Counted from the first letter of the stretch, positions 28,120 through 37,737 are shown. The stretch is 64,000 nucleotides of DNA from Gordonibacter sp. An230 (GCF_002159915.1 NZ_NFJP01000011.1:1-64000), one strand, 5' to 3'. Notes: generated by a model from the sequence alone, not told the origin. Numbers and translations: made by a program.

Positions 28120-29307
28120 TTACAGCTGGTACTCAACCTTGCCGCCGAACTTCTGGCAGTTGCGGGCAATGGTGATGCGCTGTACGTTCGGGGCGCCTTC
28201 CTCGAGCCACATGGCGCGAGCGTCACGGTACAGGCGCTCGACCGGGCCGTAGGGGCAGTCCTCAAAGTAGCCGACGCCGCCGAAGATCTCGAGCATGCCG
28301 TCGGAGACGATGCGCGTGCTGTAGATGGAGAACAGCTTGCACATGGCGGCCTTCTCTTCAATGTACTTGCCGTTGGGGTCGGCGTCGTACTCGCGGCCGA
28401 AGTCGTAGACCATGCAGCGCAGCGCGTGCGTGTAGGTCTGCATCTCGGCGATCTCGCGCTTGATCATCTGGCGGGAAGCGATCGGCTTACCGAAGGTGAT
28501 GCGGTCGTTGGCGCGGGCCAAGCTGATCTCGAGCATGCGCTGGCACATGCCGAGGTTCGAAGCGGCGATGTGGGCGCGGGAGACGGACAGCGAGTGGATG
28601 GCGATCTCCATGCCCTGGCCCTCTTCGCCGAGCAGGTACTTCTTGTCAAGCTTCATGTTGGTGAACTTGAGGCCCGTGTGCGCGGCGCCGCGGCAGCCCA
28701 TCATGTGGGGCATGGGCGTGACCTCGTAGCCGGGGGTGTCGACCGGCACGAAGAAGGCGGACAGGCGCTCGTCGCCCTTCTTCTCGGGGTCGGTCACGGC
28801 GATGACGTAGGCGAACTCGCAGCAGTCCGTGTGGGAGATCAGCCACTTCTCGCCGTTGAGGATGTAGTCGCCGTTCTCGTCCTTTTCGGCCATCGTGTGG
28901 ATGTCGGCGCCGGTGCCGCCGGTCTGCTCGGTCAGGGCGAAGCAGGTGAACACGCTCTTGTCCTGGAACTTGTTCATGTACTCGGCCTTCAGCTCATCCG
29001 AGCCGTAGTCGTCGAGGATGCGCCAGTTCAGGTCGGCAGCGTAGTGCAGGTGCATGCGCATGCCGCCGGGGCCGCGGGAGAACTCCTCCTGCACGCGCAG
29101 GATATCGAGTTCGGAGAGGTCCCATCCGCCGTACTCCGCAGGCAGCGCGAAGCGGTAGAGGTCGTTCTCCTTGGCGATCTCGTAGAACTTCTCTGGGAAG
29201 GTGTTGGTCACCTCGATCTCCGGCTGCATCTCCTCGAGCGGCCCCTCGGCCAGCTCGCGGATCTGCTTGAGATACGCGTCGAACTGCTCAGTGGACAAAG
29301 TGCTCAT
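28120..29307 (-). CDS. acyl-CoA dehydrogenase family protein, copy 2
   Basis: 395-residue acyl-CoA dehydrogenase-superfamily flavoprotein, closely similar along its whole length to the copy at 21698 (TEQTGGTGADIHTMA, RITFGKPIASRQ, IFGGVGYFEDCPYG). The Glu equivalent to the usual catalytic base is present (WLEEGAP). The ATG at 29307 has AAGGAGG 5 nt upstream. It is the first gene of a minus-strand set with the CoA-transferase and CoA ligase, so the three probably process one substrate: activate, transfer CoA, then oxidise or reduce C2-C3. Confidence 0.88.
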   Translation of the reverse strand: MSTLSTEQFDAYLKQIRELAEGPLEEMQPEIEVTNTFPEKFYEIAKENDLYRFALPAEYGGWDLSELDILRVQEEFSRGPGGMRMHLHYAADLNWRILDDYGSDELKAEYMNKFQDKSVFTCFALTEQTGGTGADIHTMAEKDENGDYILNGEKWLISHTDCCEFAYVIAVTDPEKKGDERLSAFFVPVDTPGYEVTPMPHMMGCRGAAHTGLKFTNMKLDKKYLLGEEGQGMEIAIHSLSVSRAHIAASNLGMCQRMLEISLARANDRITFGKPIASRQMIKREIAEMQTYTHALRCMVYDFGREYDADPNGKYIEEKAAMCKLFSIYSTRIVSDGMLEIFGGVGYFEDCPYGPVERLYRDARAMWLEEGAPNVQRITIARNCQKFGGKVEYQL

Positions 29308-29975
29308 GTAATCCTCCTTCAGGTTACCTAAGCGTTCCCTCGACCTGGCCAAACACCGACTTCCTGCGCTTGGCTGGGCCGTGCTTGCAAGCGTATTGTG
29401 CGATGCGACGCGATGCGCGGTCTAATAGAATGAGCTTTTCGGTTCCAAAGAAATCTATAAGCTGAAGTTATCAATTTGGTATTCATATCATCTGATCTGT
29501 GCAAATTTGATGACTATTTTGATTTGGTACGGATAGTTTTTTAAAATTGTTGAAATATTTTTTATACAAAATCGAAAAATTAAGTAAATGTGAAATCGAG
29601 TATGCGGCCCTCTGGCGCTCGGATGGGGAGAGCGTCCTCCGACAAGATTTGCGTAGTGATCGCTCAATTTGAAACATAAGGCTCTTATTGTTGGTATTTA
29701 TAAAATCACATTATTTTGAAGCACTGGCGGATGAATTTTTAAAAACACCATATGAAATGCTATATATAAGCGAAATCTATCATTTTTACGGCTATTCCGA
29801 AGGAGTGCTTATGCGTCAAAATTCTTAGGTCATATTTACTCAAAATTATAAAATTGACCATTAAATCTCACTGTTTGAGCGCCTATGCTGTCAACGACGA
29901 CCAGGGGGTTCCCGATGCCTTTTGGTCGGCAAGAGTTTCAACGCGTGTTTAACGGCTTAAGAACGAGGAGGAGAC
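29308..29975. promoter_or_regulatory. AT-rich divergent regulatory region
   Basis: 668 bp between two divergent acyl-CoA dehydrogenase genes. From about 29430 to 29880 the sequence is strikingly AT-rich with many A/T runs (for instance around 29535-29590 and 29840-29870), in contrast to the GC-rich flanks. Two GCGATGC motifs lie near the minus-strand gene (29400-29415). No gene of credible length was seen. Curved DNA or silencing-protein binding is plausible. Confidence 0.6.
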
Positions 29976-31130
29976 ATGGACTTCGCTTTGACCGACGAGC
30001 AGCAGCTGCTGCTTGAGAGCGTTGACGAGTTCTGCGAGCGCTACTTCACGGAAGACGTCGTGAAGCAGATGTACGAAACGCACTGCATGCCCGACGAGAT
30101 TGTCGAGGCGTACCGGGACGCCGGGTTCGGTCTTATGGGCATCCCCGAGGAGTACGGCGGAATCCCGGCCGACCGCGTGACCATCGGCCTTATGATCGAG
30201 CGCTTGTACCACAAGAGCGGCTGCATGCACATCCTGTACCAGAACTCGCTGTCCATGTTCGACATCATGGAGTTCGGTACGGAGGCCCAGAAGCAAGAGG
30301 CCATGGAGCACTATCTGGAGACGGGCTGGCCCATCGCGTCGCTTTCCATCTCCGAGCCGGGGGCCGGTTCCGACAACCGCTCCATGACCGCCGTCACGAA
30401 AAAGCAGGAGGACGGAACCTACAAGTTGTCGGGGCAGAAGACGTGGGTGACCATGGGCTCGGTGCTGCCCTACACCATCGTCGTGGCCAAGGACGAGGAC
30501 CCCTCTTCGGACAACGGCAGCATGAGCCTGTGGCTCGTAAAGATGGACACACCGGGCGTGTCGACGGCGCCCCTGCACAAGATCGGCCAGCAGTGCATTC
30601 CGTTCTGCGAGGTGTACTTCGACGACGTGGTGCTGACGGAAGAGCAGCGCATGGGCAATTCGGGCGAGGGCTTCATGATGCTCATGAAGAACTTCGAGGT
30701 CGAGCGCGCCTACATCGTGGCCGAGCAGGTGGGACTTGCCCAGGCCGCCCTCGAGGATGCCGCCAAGTACGCCAACCAGCGCATCGCTTTCGGTAAGCCC
30801 ATCACGCGCTTGCAGATGATCCAGGAGCTTCTGTGTGACATGGAGATCAAGGTGCAGAACACGCGCAACATGCTGTATAGGACGCTGTGGATGATGGACG
30901 AAGGCCAGCCTGTGCAGCTGGAGTCGGCGATGCTCAAGCGCTACGGCTGCTCCGAGTGCTTCAACGTCGCCAACGACGCGCTTGAGGTGTACGCGGGCCT
31001 CGGCTACACCACCGAGGTGCGCATCGGGCGCTTGTGGGCCGACATGCGCGGCAACATGTTCGGCGGCGGCACGCACGAGATCATGGCCTACATCGCCGGA
31101 CGCCAGGTTGCCAAGAAGTATGCGGAGTAG
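29976..31130 (+). CDS. CaiA-like acyl-CoA dehydrogenase/enoyl-CoA reductase
   Basis: 384-residue flavoprotein of the acyl-CoA dehydrogenase superfamily. It starts MDFALTDEQQLL, like CaiA, and has the FAD block SISEPGAGSDNRSM. The segment that usually carries the catalytic Glu reads MFGGGTHEIM, so the base is Gly, as in CaiA; this suggests it works as an enoyl-CoA reductase. GAGGAGGAGAC precedes the ATG. fixABCX set 1 follows directly (63-bp gap), giving an enzyme plus electron-donor module. Confidence 0.88.
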   Translation: MDFALTDEQQLLLESVDEFCERYFTEDVVKQMYETHCMPDEIVEAYRDAGFGLMGIPEEYGGIPADRVTIGLMIERLYHKSGCMHILYQNSLSMFDIMEFGTEAQKQEAMEHYLETGWPIASLSISEPGAGSDNRSMTAVTKKQEDGTYKLSGQKTWVTMGSVLPYTIVVAKDEDPSSDNGSMSLWLVKMDTPGVSTAPLHKIGQQCIPFCEVYFDDVVLTEEQRMGNSGEGFMMLMKNFEVERAYIVAEQVGLAQAALEDAAKYANQRIAFGKPITRLQMIQELLCDMEIKVQNTRNMLYRTLWMMDEGQPVQLESAMLKRYGCSECFNVANDALEVYAGLGYTTEVRIGRLWADMRGNMFGGGTHEIMAYIAGRQVAKKYAE

Positions 31131-31193
31131 CGTCTCGGCGCCTCTCCGTTCGCCGACGTTTTCAAAAAGGGCACTGAGGAAAGGAAGGAACCT

Positions 31194-31937
31194 ATGAGAA
31201 TCGCCGTGGCCTTCAAGGCCGTCCCCGACTCCCAGGACGTGCAGGTGGCGGCCGACCGCACCCTGGACTTCTCCAAGGCCAAGCTGGCCATCTCGGAGTA
31301 CGACAAGAACGCCATCGAGCTGGGTGCCCAGCTGGCCGACGAGGCCGTGGCCGTCACGGTGGGCGGCTCCGACATCGACAACTCGAAGCTGAAGAAGGAC
31401 GTGCTCGCGCGCGGCATGGCGCGCCTGTGCATGGCCGCCGATGACGCGCTGGCGGGCCTTGACGCCCATGCGACCGCCGCGGCGCTTGCTGACGTCATCG
31501 CCAAGGCCGGCGACGTGGACATGGTGCTGTGCGGCGACGGCTCGGCCGACGATTACGCGCAGCAGGTGGACGTGCAGCTGGCCGAGAAGCTGGGCTGGCC
31601 GGTGGTGACCGCCGCCGCCAAGGTGGAAGTCAGCGGTTCGACGGCCGTTATCGTGCGCGCCCTCGAGGAGTGCAAGGAAACGGTGGAGGTGGAGCTTCCC
31701 GCCGTTGTGTCCGTGACGCCCGACGCCGCCGAGCCGCGCATTCCCGGCATGAAGGACATCCTCGCCGCCGGCAAGAAGCCGATGGAGGTGTCGGGGGCCG
31801 ACGGCTCGTACGAACGCGTGCTCGACACGGTGGAGTGCTTGGCTCCCGAGCAGGCCGCACGCAAGCAGGAGATCGTCGATGCGGCCGATGACGGGGCCGT
31901 TGAGAAGCTGGCCGCCGCCATCAAGGCCGCGCTGTAG
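31194..31937 (+). CDS. fixA: electron transfer flavoprotein beta subunit, FixA, set 1
   Basis: 247-residue ETF-beta homologue that forms a heterodimer with FixB. The nucleotide-binding signature is LCGDGSADDYAQQVDVQLAEKL around residues 110-130, followed by LPAVVSVTPDAAEPRIPGMKDI. In the FixABCX complex it receives reducing equivalents and passes them towards FixC/FixX. AAGGAAGG lies before the ATG. The gap to fixB is short. Confidence 0.92.
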   Translation: MRIAVAFKAVPDSQDVQVAADRTLDFSKAKLAISEYDKNAIELGAQLADEAVAVTVGGSDIDNSKLKKDVLARGMARLCMAADDALAGLDAHATAAALADVIAKAGDVDMVLCGDGSADDYAQQVDVQLAEKLGWPVVTAAAKVEVSGSTAVIVRALEECKETVEVELPAVVSVTPDAAEPRIPGMKDILAAGKKPMEVSGADGSYERVLDTVECLAPEQAARKQEIVDAADDGAVEKLAAAIKAAL

Positions 31938-31955
31938 GGAAGGAAGGTGCTGAAC

Positions 31956-32837
31956 ATGAAGGTATTGGTTATCGCTGAGCACGCCGACGTCGCCCGCGAG
32001 CTGGCCGGCGGCGCGCGGAGTTTGGGTGCCGACGAGGTGTCGCTGGTCTGCTTCGGTGGGACGGTCGAGGGAGCTGCCGACACGGTTCTGAACATCGCGG
32101 TGCCCGAGGGCGCGCTCGTCGACGATGCGCATGCGACGCTTGCCCCCTTCGCCGAGCAGGCCGACGTGACGTTGGTCGAGGCGACCCGCCGCGGCAAGGT
32201 CATTGCCGGCCGTCTGGCCGCGAAGCTGGGCGCTGCGGCCCCGACCGCGACGGTTGCCCTGACGCAGGACGGTGCGCGCGGCACGTACTTCGGCGGCGTG
32301 GCCGAGCGCGTGCAGAAGCCCGCGACCGGCGCTGCCGTGTACCTCGTGGCGGCAGGCGTATGCGATGCCGCCCAGGCGTCCGGCGCGGGCGAGGCCATCG
32401 AGGTCGCCTGGGTCGCTCCCAAGCGCGCCGCTCAGGTGACCGCGACCGAGCCGCGCGAGCGCACCGCTGCGGATCCGACCAAGTCCGATGTCGTGGTGGC
32501 GTGCGGCCGCGGATTCGCCGCCGAAAAGGACCTGCAGCTTGCTCGCGACTTGGCTGGCAAGCTCGGCGGCGCCATCGCGTGCACGCGTCCGCTCACCGAG
32601 GGCGTGAACTGGCTGCCCACCGAGCTGTATGTGGGCGTGTCGGGCTTGACCGTGACCCCGAAGGTCTACGTGGCCGCCGGCGTCTCGGGCCAGATGCAGC
32701 ACATGGTGGGCTGCAACCGTTCGGGCGTCGTTGTCGCCGTGAACAAGGACAAGAACGCCCCGGTGTTCAAGCAGTGCGACTACGGCATCGTCGGCGACGT
32801 CAAAGAGGTTCTGCCGGCGCTGACCGCGGCCCTGTAG
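31956..32837 (+). CDS. fixB: electron transfer flavoprotein alpha subunit, FixB, set 1
   Basis: 293-residue ETF-alpha homologue with the C-terminal FAD-binding domain intact (GVNWLPTELYVGVSGL, then VSGQMQHMVGCNRSG and CDYGIVGDV). The ATG at 31956 is preferred, with GGAAGG 8 nt upstream; a GTG at 31947 is the alternative. It is the partner of FixA. Confidence 0.92.
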   Translation: MKVLVIAEHADVARELAGGARSLGADEVSLVCFGGTVEGAADTVLNIAVPEGALVDDAHATLAPFAEQADVTLVEATRRGKVIAGRLAAKLGAAAPTATVALTQDGARGTYFGGVAERVQKPATGAAVYLVAAGVCDAAQASGAGEAIEVAWVAPKRAAQVTATEPRERTAADPTKSDVVVACGRGFAAEKDLQLARDLAGKLGGAIACTRPLTEGVNWLPTELYVGVSGLTVTPKVYVAAGVSGQMQHMVGCNRSGVVVAVNKDKNAPVFKQCDYGIVGDVKEVLPALTAAL

Positions 32838-32855
32838 GCGCGCTCCCGCCGCCCT

Positions 32856-32937
32856 CGCCCTCCCTGGGCGGGGGCGAGGTTTGCCGACGCGGCGCGTCGG
32901 CGGCTCCGCACGGCAAGCGCTCTACCCTTGCCGTGCG
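32856..32937 (+). promoter_or_regulatory. tandem GC hairpins between fixB and fixC, set 1
   Basis: Three stems follow each other in the 192-bp gap: CCTCGCCC/GGGCGAGG; CCGACGC-GGC-GCGTCGG; and an 11-bp stem CGCACGGCAAG (32907-32917) with CTTGCCGTGCG (32927-32937). None has a U-run. They may set the fixAB to fixCX expression ratio. Confidence 0.45.
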
Positions 32938-33029
32938 AGGCGGGCGTCGTGCCTCTTGCCTTACGGGCGTCGCCCCTCGCATCCTCTGGCTCCAACCTTT
33001 GCAGCGAAACAGACGAGAAAGGACGAACG

Positions 33030-34331
33030 GTGGCTGAAACAGACTTCGATGTCATCGTTGTGGGATCCGGCTGCGCCGGCGGCGTGGCCGCTTACATGGC
33101 CGCCTCTGCGGGCAAGTCCGTCCTCGTGGTCGAGCGCGGCAACTACGCCGGCGCGAAGAACATGACGGGCGGCCGCATCTACTCCCACAGCTTGAAGGAG
33201 GTGTTCCCGGACTTCGAGTCCGAGGCTCCCCTCGAGCGCAAGATCACCCACGAGCGCATCGCCATGATGGATACCGCGTCGAACATGACGATCGACTTCA
33301 CGAGCGCCGAGCTCGCCGAGGAGGGCAAGGATTCCTACAGCGTGCTTCGCGGGCCCTTCGACCAGTGGCTCGCCGAGAAGGCCGAGGAGGCCGGCGCCGA
33401 GTACATCTGCGGCATCGCCGTGGAGGAACTCGTCAAGGACGAGTCGGGGCGCATCATCGGCGTGCGCGCCGGCGAGGACGAGATCACGTCCCAGGTGGTG
33501 ATCCTCGCCGAGGGTACGAACTCGATGCTCTCCGAGCGCTGCCTGGGCAACCCTCGCCCCAAACCCTCCCAGATGGCTGTCGGGATCAAGCAGGTGTTCG
33601 AGCTGCCCTCCGGCGTCATCGAGGACCGCTTCCTGCTCCCGGAGGGCGAGGGCGCCGCGATGCTGTTCGTCGGCGACTGCACGAAGGGCCGGGTCGGTGG
33701 CGGCTTTTTGTACACCAACAAGGACTCCATCTCGCTCGGCCTCGTGGCCACCATCTCGACGGCCGCCGACGGGGCCAACGAGACGCCGGTCTACCAGATG
33801 CTCGAGGACTTCAAGAGGCACCCGGCCGTGGCCCCCGTCATCAAGGGCGCGAAGCTCGTCGAGCACTCGGGCCACATGGTCCCCGAGGGCGGCTACGACA
33901 TGATTCCGCAATACGTGTTCGACGGCTGCCTGGTCGCCGGCGAGACGGCGGGGCTGTGCATGAACATGGGCTACCAGGTGCGCGGTATGGACTTCGCGGT
34001 GGCGAGCGGCCGCATGGCCGCAGAGGCCGCGTGCGAGGCCATCGACAAGAACGACGTCTCTGCGGCGGGGCTGGCCTCCTACAAGGACAAAATGGAGGGC
34101 TCCTTCGTCATCCAGGACCTGCGGACCTTCTCGAAATGGCCGCACGTCATGGAGGAGTGGGGCAGCATGTTCACTGACTACCCGGTGATGGTGAAGGAGA
34201 TCTTCAACGCGATGTTCAGCGTGGACGGGCAGCCGCAGAAGCCCCTCGTGAAACGCATGATGCCCATTGTGAAGAAGCGCGGCCTGTTCAAGCTGGCGGG
34301 CGAGGTTCGGAAGGCGGTGAAGGCGCTGTGA
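33030..34331 (+). CDS. fixC: FixC-type flavoprotein (ETF-quinone oxidoreductase-like), set 1
   Basis: 433-residue membrane-associated flavoprotein related to ETF:quinone oxidoreductase. The FAD-binding VVGSGCAGGVAAYMAA is followed by VERGNYAGAKNMTGGRIYSH, and later by GLCMNMGYQVRGMDFAVASG. It accepts electrons from FixAB and hands them on with FixX. A GTG start at 33030 with GAGAAAGGA upstream is chosen; the longer in-frame reading is not homologous. The stop overlaps the fixX start by 4 bp (GTGA). Confidence 0.92.
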   Translation: MAETDFDVIVVGSGCAGGVAAYMAASAGKSVLVVERGNYAGAKNMTGGRIYSHSLKEVFPDFESEAPLERKITHERIAMMDTASNMTIDFTSAELAEEGKDSYSVLRGPFDQWLAEKAEEAGAEYICGIAVEELVKDESGRIIGVRAGEDEITSQVVILAEGTNSMLSERCLGNPRPKPSQMAVGIKQVFELPSGVIEDRFLLPEGEGAAMLFVGDCTKGRVGGGFLYTNKDSISLGLVATISTAADGANETPVYQMLEDFKRHPAVAPVIKGAKLVEHSGHMVPEGGYDMIPQYVFDGCLVAGETAGLCMNMGYQVRGMDFAVASGRMAAEAACEAIDKNDVSAAGLASYKDKMEGSFVIQDLRTFSKWPHVMEEWGSMFTDYPVMVKEIFNAMFSVDGQPQKPLVKRMMPIVKKRGLFKLAGEVRKAVKAL

Positions 34332-34627
34332 ACAAGGTTTGCGAGATCACGGTTAACGTCGACGAGGCGCTGTCCGTCAACAAGTACGAGGTCGACGAGG
34401 AGAGCGCCCACATCGAGTTGGCGGAGGACCCCGACGATGAGGAGTTCCTCAAGCTCGTGCGCGTGTGCCCGGCGGCCCTGTACAAGGTCGACGGGGACGG
34501 CAAGAAGTCCTTCGACTACGCCGGCTGCCTCGAGTGCGGCACCTGCCGCATCGCCTGCGAGGGCACGATCGTCAAGAAGTGGGTCAACCCCGGCCCGACC
34601 ATGGGCGTGGAGTACCGGTACGGTTGA
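34328..34627 (+). CDS. fixX: FixX ferredoxin-like protein, set 1
   Basis: 99-residue iron-sulfur partner of FixC. Cys at 47, 67, 70, 73 and 77 (VCPAAL and CLECGTCRIAC) supply the ligands of a single [4Fe-4S] cluster. The GTG start overlaps the fixC stop by 4 bp, implying translational coupling. Confidence 0.93.
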   Translation: MNKVCEITVNVDEALSVNKYEVDEESAHIELAEDPDDEEFLKLVRVCPAALYKVDGDGKKSFDYAGCLECGTCRIACEGTIVKKWVNPGPTMGVEYRYG

Positions 34628-34632
34628 TCGGC

Positions 34633-35130
34633 ATGAAGGACGATTCGGAAAGCCTCCGCGTCGAAGAGGGCGCCCTTCCCCCGTATCTGAGGGAAGGGTG
34701 CCTCAATCATCTGAGCGATCTTGGTGGGTTCGAAGCCCTGCGTAACGACCTGCTGCGTCGCGGCTATGTCCGCAACCGTGTGAAGGTGCCTCAGGATGCG
34801 GCGAACCTATTTCGCCGCGCGCACGGCGGGTTTCTCATGTTCCTCGTCGACGTGACCGCCTGCATGGCGGGCTATTCCATGGGCAAGCACAACGTCACGC
34901 AGCACGTCTCGCTCGATTTCGTGCGAGGGGTCTCTTTGGGGGACGAGCTTGCCATCGAGGCGCGCGTGCTGCACGATGGGCGCACCACCGCGCTTGTGGA
35001 CACGAGGGTGCTCGACTCGGTTGGCCGTCTCTGCGTGAAAGCGAGCTGCACGCTCTTCTACGTGGGAGCGGTCGACTCGAGCGAACCCCCTCCCAAGCCG
35101 TATCTGGGCCGAAACCCCGGCGTGCGCTAG
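34633..35130 (+). CDS. hotdog-fold thioesterase, PaaI-like
   Basis: 165-residue single hotdog-domain protein. The HGGFLMFLVDVTACMAGYSMG stretch is typical of PaaI/YbgC-like acyl-CoA thioesterases, with the strand FVRGVSLGDELAIEARVLHDG following. It would hydrolyse a CoA thioester made by the neighbouring enzymes, releasing CoA. The ATG at 34633 is 5 nt after fixX; a TTG overlapping the fixX stop is also in frame. It converges on a second thioesterase, and their stops share the bases CTAG. Confidence 0.75.
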   Translation: MKDDSESLRVEEGALPPYLREGCLNHLSDLGGFEALRNDLLRRGYVRNRVKVPQDAANLFRRAHGGFLMFLVDVTACMAGYSMGKHNVTQHVSLDFVRGVSLGDELAIEARVLHDGRTTALVDTRVLDSVGRLCVKASCTLFYVGAVDSSEPPPKPYLGRNPGVR

Positions 35131-35549
35131 CTTTGCTGCTCAAGCGGTCCGAAGAGGAACATGGTGTAGGTCGCCTCGGCCACGATCTTTCCCTCTTCGG
35201 TTTCGATGGAGCAGTGCACGACCGCCGTGCTGCGCCCTTTGTGCGAAGTGCTGGCCGACACGTTCAGGCGCTGGACGCCGACCGCCCGGATGAAGTTCGT
35301 CGCGCTGGTGAGCGCCACGTTGCCCACCCCGTACGCGTACGTTGCCATCCCTGCGGCGATCTCCAGAATGAGGGAGATGGCGCCGCCGTGGATAGTTCCT
35401 CGGTAATTCGAAAGGGATTCAGGAACGTCGATCGTGTAGCCCACACTGCCGGGCTCTGAAGTGTGTATCTCGATGCATCCTTCAAGGTCCGGTAGCGGAG
35501 GGACATTGCGCATAAGCTCCTTGGTCACTTCCTGGGAGAGTTCAGTCAC
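35127..35549 (-). CDS. PaaI-family acyl-CoA thioesterase
   Basis: 140-residue hotdog protein with the PaaI signature YRGTIHGGAISLILEIAAGMA (residues 49-69), the Asn/Asp region TSATNFIRAV, and SHKGRSTAVVHCSI. It hydrolyses acyl- or aryl-CoA thioesters, often to rescue CoA from dead-end products. The last 4 bp overlap the previous gene on the opposite strand. It diverges from the acyl-CoA dehydrogenase at 35796 across 246 bp. Confidence 0.85.
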   Translation of the reverse strand: MTELSQEVTKELMRNVPPLPDLEGCIEIHTSEPGSVGYTIDVPESLSNYRGTIHGGAISLILEIAAGMATYAYGVGNVALTSATNFIRAVGVQRLNVSASTSHKGRSTAVVHCSIETEEGKIVAEATYTMFLFGPLEQQS

Positions 35550-35795
35550 GATAGCCTCTCTTTTGTCGGGATAGAAAGGGGCAGCTTAGCTGGCCTCTCT
35601 CTGTCGGATTGTTGCGTCAATGTACGATGATAGGGTTTCCGTAGTTTTCCCGCGCCGTTCGCCATGAAAATCGCAGGGAACATGCCACAATGAAAGATAA
35701 TTGACCGGATGGCGTAGCCATCGCGTTCGTTTGGGATCCACATCGAAGAGACTTGGGCTCATACCGGGCCTCTCGTGATTTGAGGAGGGAGACGG

Positions 35796-36965
35796 ATGGA
35801 TTTCGATTTGACCGACGAGCAGCGACGTGTGGTGTCCGAGGTGCGAGCTTTCGGGCAGCGGCGTCTAGGCTGGCCGGACGTGCGGCAGTGGCAGCGCGAT
35901 TCGGGCGTTCCCGACGAGGTGGTCAAAGAGTTCGTGGGGCTGGACTTTGGCGATTACGGTGTGGTCCATCGACGCAATCACGTCGATTATGACATTTTCG
36001 CCCAAACGCTCGTTCTTGAGGAGCTTGCGCGTTGCGCTGGAGCCGTTCTGCCGTTCTCTAACGATTTTCTTAACCTTCAGATTATGGAGGAGTTTGCCGG
36101 GTCGGATCAGTTCGAGTTTGTACGTGCAGGCTATCAGGAGGAGGGAAGGCTTGCGTTTGCGCTCGCCATATCGGAGCCCGAAGGCGGGTCGGATACTATG
36201 GGCATGCGTACATCGACGCTCACGGTGGACGGGGACATTGTGCTCAATGGTGTGAAGACGTTCGTCAACAACGGTGAATATGCTCCGTACCTACTGGTGG
36301 GGGCCATCGACCGTGATGAGGAGCCGGGTAGGTATCCGGCTCTGTCTTTCTGGCTGGTGCCGCGCGACCTCGAGGGCATTACAGTGTATCCTGTCCAGAA
36401 GATCGGGCAGTCCATCCTGCCGTTTTCTACCTGCCTGTTTGAGAACGTGAGGTTGGACGAGAAGTATCGTCTGCATGGCAAGCACGGAGGGTTTCCTCAG
36501 TTGTTTCATCTATTCGAAATAGGAAGACTGTTCTCGTGCGCTACTGCACTCGGGCTTGCTCAAGCGGCTATGGAGGACGCGGTGGCTTATGCACGCACGA
36601 GGACGGCTTTCGGAACGCAGATAGCAAATTTCCAGCAGATAGAACAGATGCTCACTGATATGGAGGTGAAGCTAGATGCCATGCGTGGCTTTGTATACAG
36701 GTGCGCATGGGGCCAAGAGCGGGGCAGGAGAGATCGTCTGAGTGCGGCCTTGATGAAACGCTTCGTCCCAAACGCTGCGACTGAGGTTGCCAGCGACGCC
36801 ATGCAGATCCTCGGTGGGCGTGGCTACACTCGAGAGGAGCGCGCGTCTTCCATCTGGCAGGATTGTCGAGGGTTCCAGATTGCAGAGGGAACCGACCAGA
36901 TTATGGTTTACATAGCAGCTCCGCTTATCATGAGAAAGTACGAGCAGGGCTATTCCGGCGAGTAA
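35796..36965 (+). CDS. acyl-CoA dehydrogenase family protein, copy 4
   Basis: 389-residue flavoprotein that starts MDFDLTDEQRRVV. It has the FAD block ISEPEGGSDTMGM and the C-terminal QIAEGTDQIM, in which the usual catalytic Glu is kept, unlike the copies at 29976 and 45331. It may therefore work in the oxidising direction or on a different substrate. GAGGAGGGAGACGG precedes the ATG. GC content and codon use are visibly lower than in the fix and cai genes, as in the next two genes. Confidence 0.87.
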   Translation: MDFDLTDEQRRVVSEVRAFGQRRLGWPDVRQWQRDSGVPDEVVKEFVGLDFGDYGVVHRRNHVDYDIFAQTLVLEELARCAGAVLPFSNDFLNLQIMEEFAGSDQFEFVRAGYQEEGRLAFALAISEPEGGSDTMGMRTSTLTVDGDIVLNGVKTFVNNGEYAPYLLVGAIDRDEEPGRYPALSFWLVPRDLEGITVYPVQKIGQSILPFSTCLFENVRLDEKYRLHGKHGGFPQLFHLFEIGRLFSCATALGLAQAAMEDAVAYARTRTAFGTQIANFQQIEQMLTDMEVKLDAMRGFVYRCAWGQERGRRDRLSAALMKRFVPNAATEVASDAMQILGGRGYTREERASSIWQDCRGFQIAEGTDQIMVYIAAPLIMRKYEQGYSGE

Positions 36966-36980
36966 GAGATCTGGTGGTAG

Positions 36981-37460
36981 CTAGGGGACGAGGGTTGGGC
37001 CATCGTCCCCATCGTTTTTGCATTCGAGGGCCGTCCACGATGCCGAATCGGCAAAGTCAAGGAACGTTTGCGGATCGATGCCCATCAACATTCCAATATC
37101 ATCGAAAGTCCCCATGAAGAATTTCTCGAACTTACTCTTCACCGCTTCGTTCACCGGTCGACAGAACCACACCCATGCGCTGTTTGGACCTCCTGCGGTG
37201 TCGAATTCAGCACCGAAACCCGCGTCGACTGGTATGCCCTGCTCGTTTTGGATCATGAAGCCATCTATGGTGAAGCAGCCGATGAATCTCACACGTGTTT
37301 TTCCTTCCGCCGCTTCGCTGTCCGTCCTGTTCTCTTTCTCGTAGAACACGATACGCGTCCCATCGGGTCCGATGGATTCGGACGGTTGGGACGCAGAAGC
37401 GCCAATGCTTGTCAAAAGGGAGAGGGCGTTGAGGCTGTGCTCGGCATTTTGTTTCGGCAC
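36981..37460 (-). CDS. uncharacterised protein
   Basis: 159-residue soluble protein without a recognised domain. It is acidic overall, with a Trp/Phe-rich middle (NSAWVWFCRP) and a C-terminus ending in an Asp/Gly-rich tail. GTG at 37460 is chosen because AAAGGAG sits 5 nt upstream. It ends 15 bp from the convergent acyl-CoA dehydrogenase. Function unknown. Confidence 0.6.
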   Translation of the reverse strand: MPKQNAEHSLNALSLLTSIGASASQPSESIGPDGTRIVFYEKENRTDSEAAEGKTRVRFIGCFTIDGFMIQNEQGIPVDAGFGAEFDTAGGPNSAWVWFCRPVNEAVKSKFEKFFMGTFDDIGMLMGIDPQTFLDFADSASWTALECKNDGDDGPTLVP

Positions 37461-37737
37461 GGCGACTCCTTTCGTGTCGGCGAGCATTTTGGACGCAACC
37501 AGAGGTACGCTTTTCGAGACGCGTTATGCTTTTGGTGCCAATGGAAACAATATAGCTCATTTTGGTGCATCTTTTTGCCTTTCTTTAATCATGTATTCAT
37601 AAATGATTCCTATGATTTGTTCATATTGCGTCAATTTGTAATATCTATCCGGTGACGGGAAAAAAGAGGTGTCGGATACTGATACGCGTTTTCGGAGTGC
37701 CTGGTACTGACGGGCGGGGATTGATCGGGGGTCCGAT

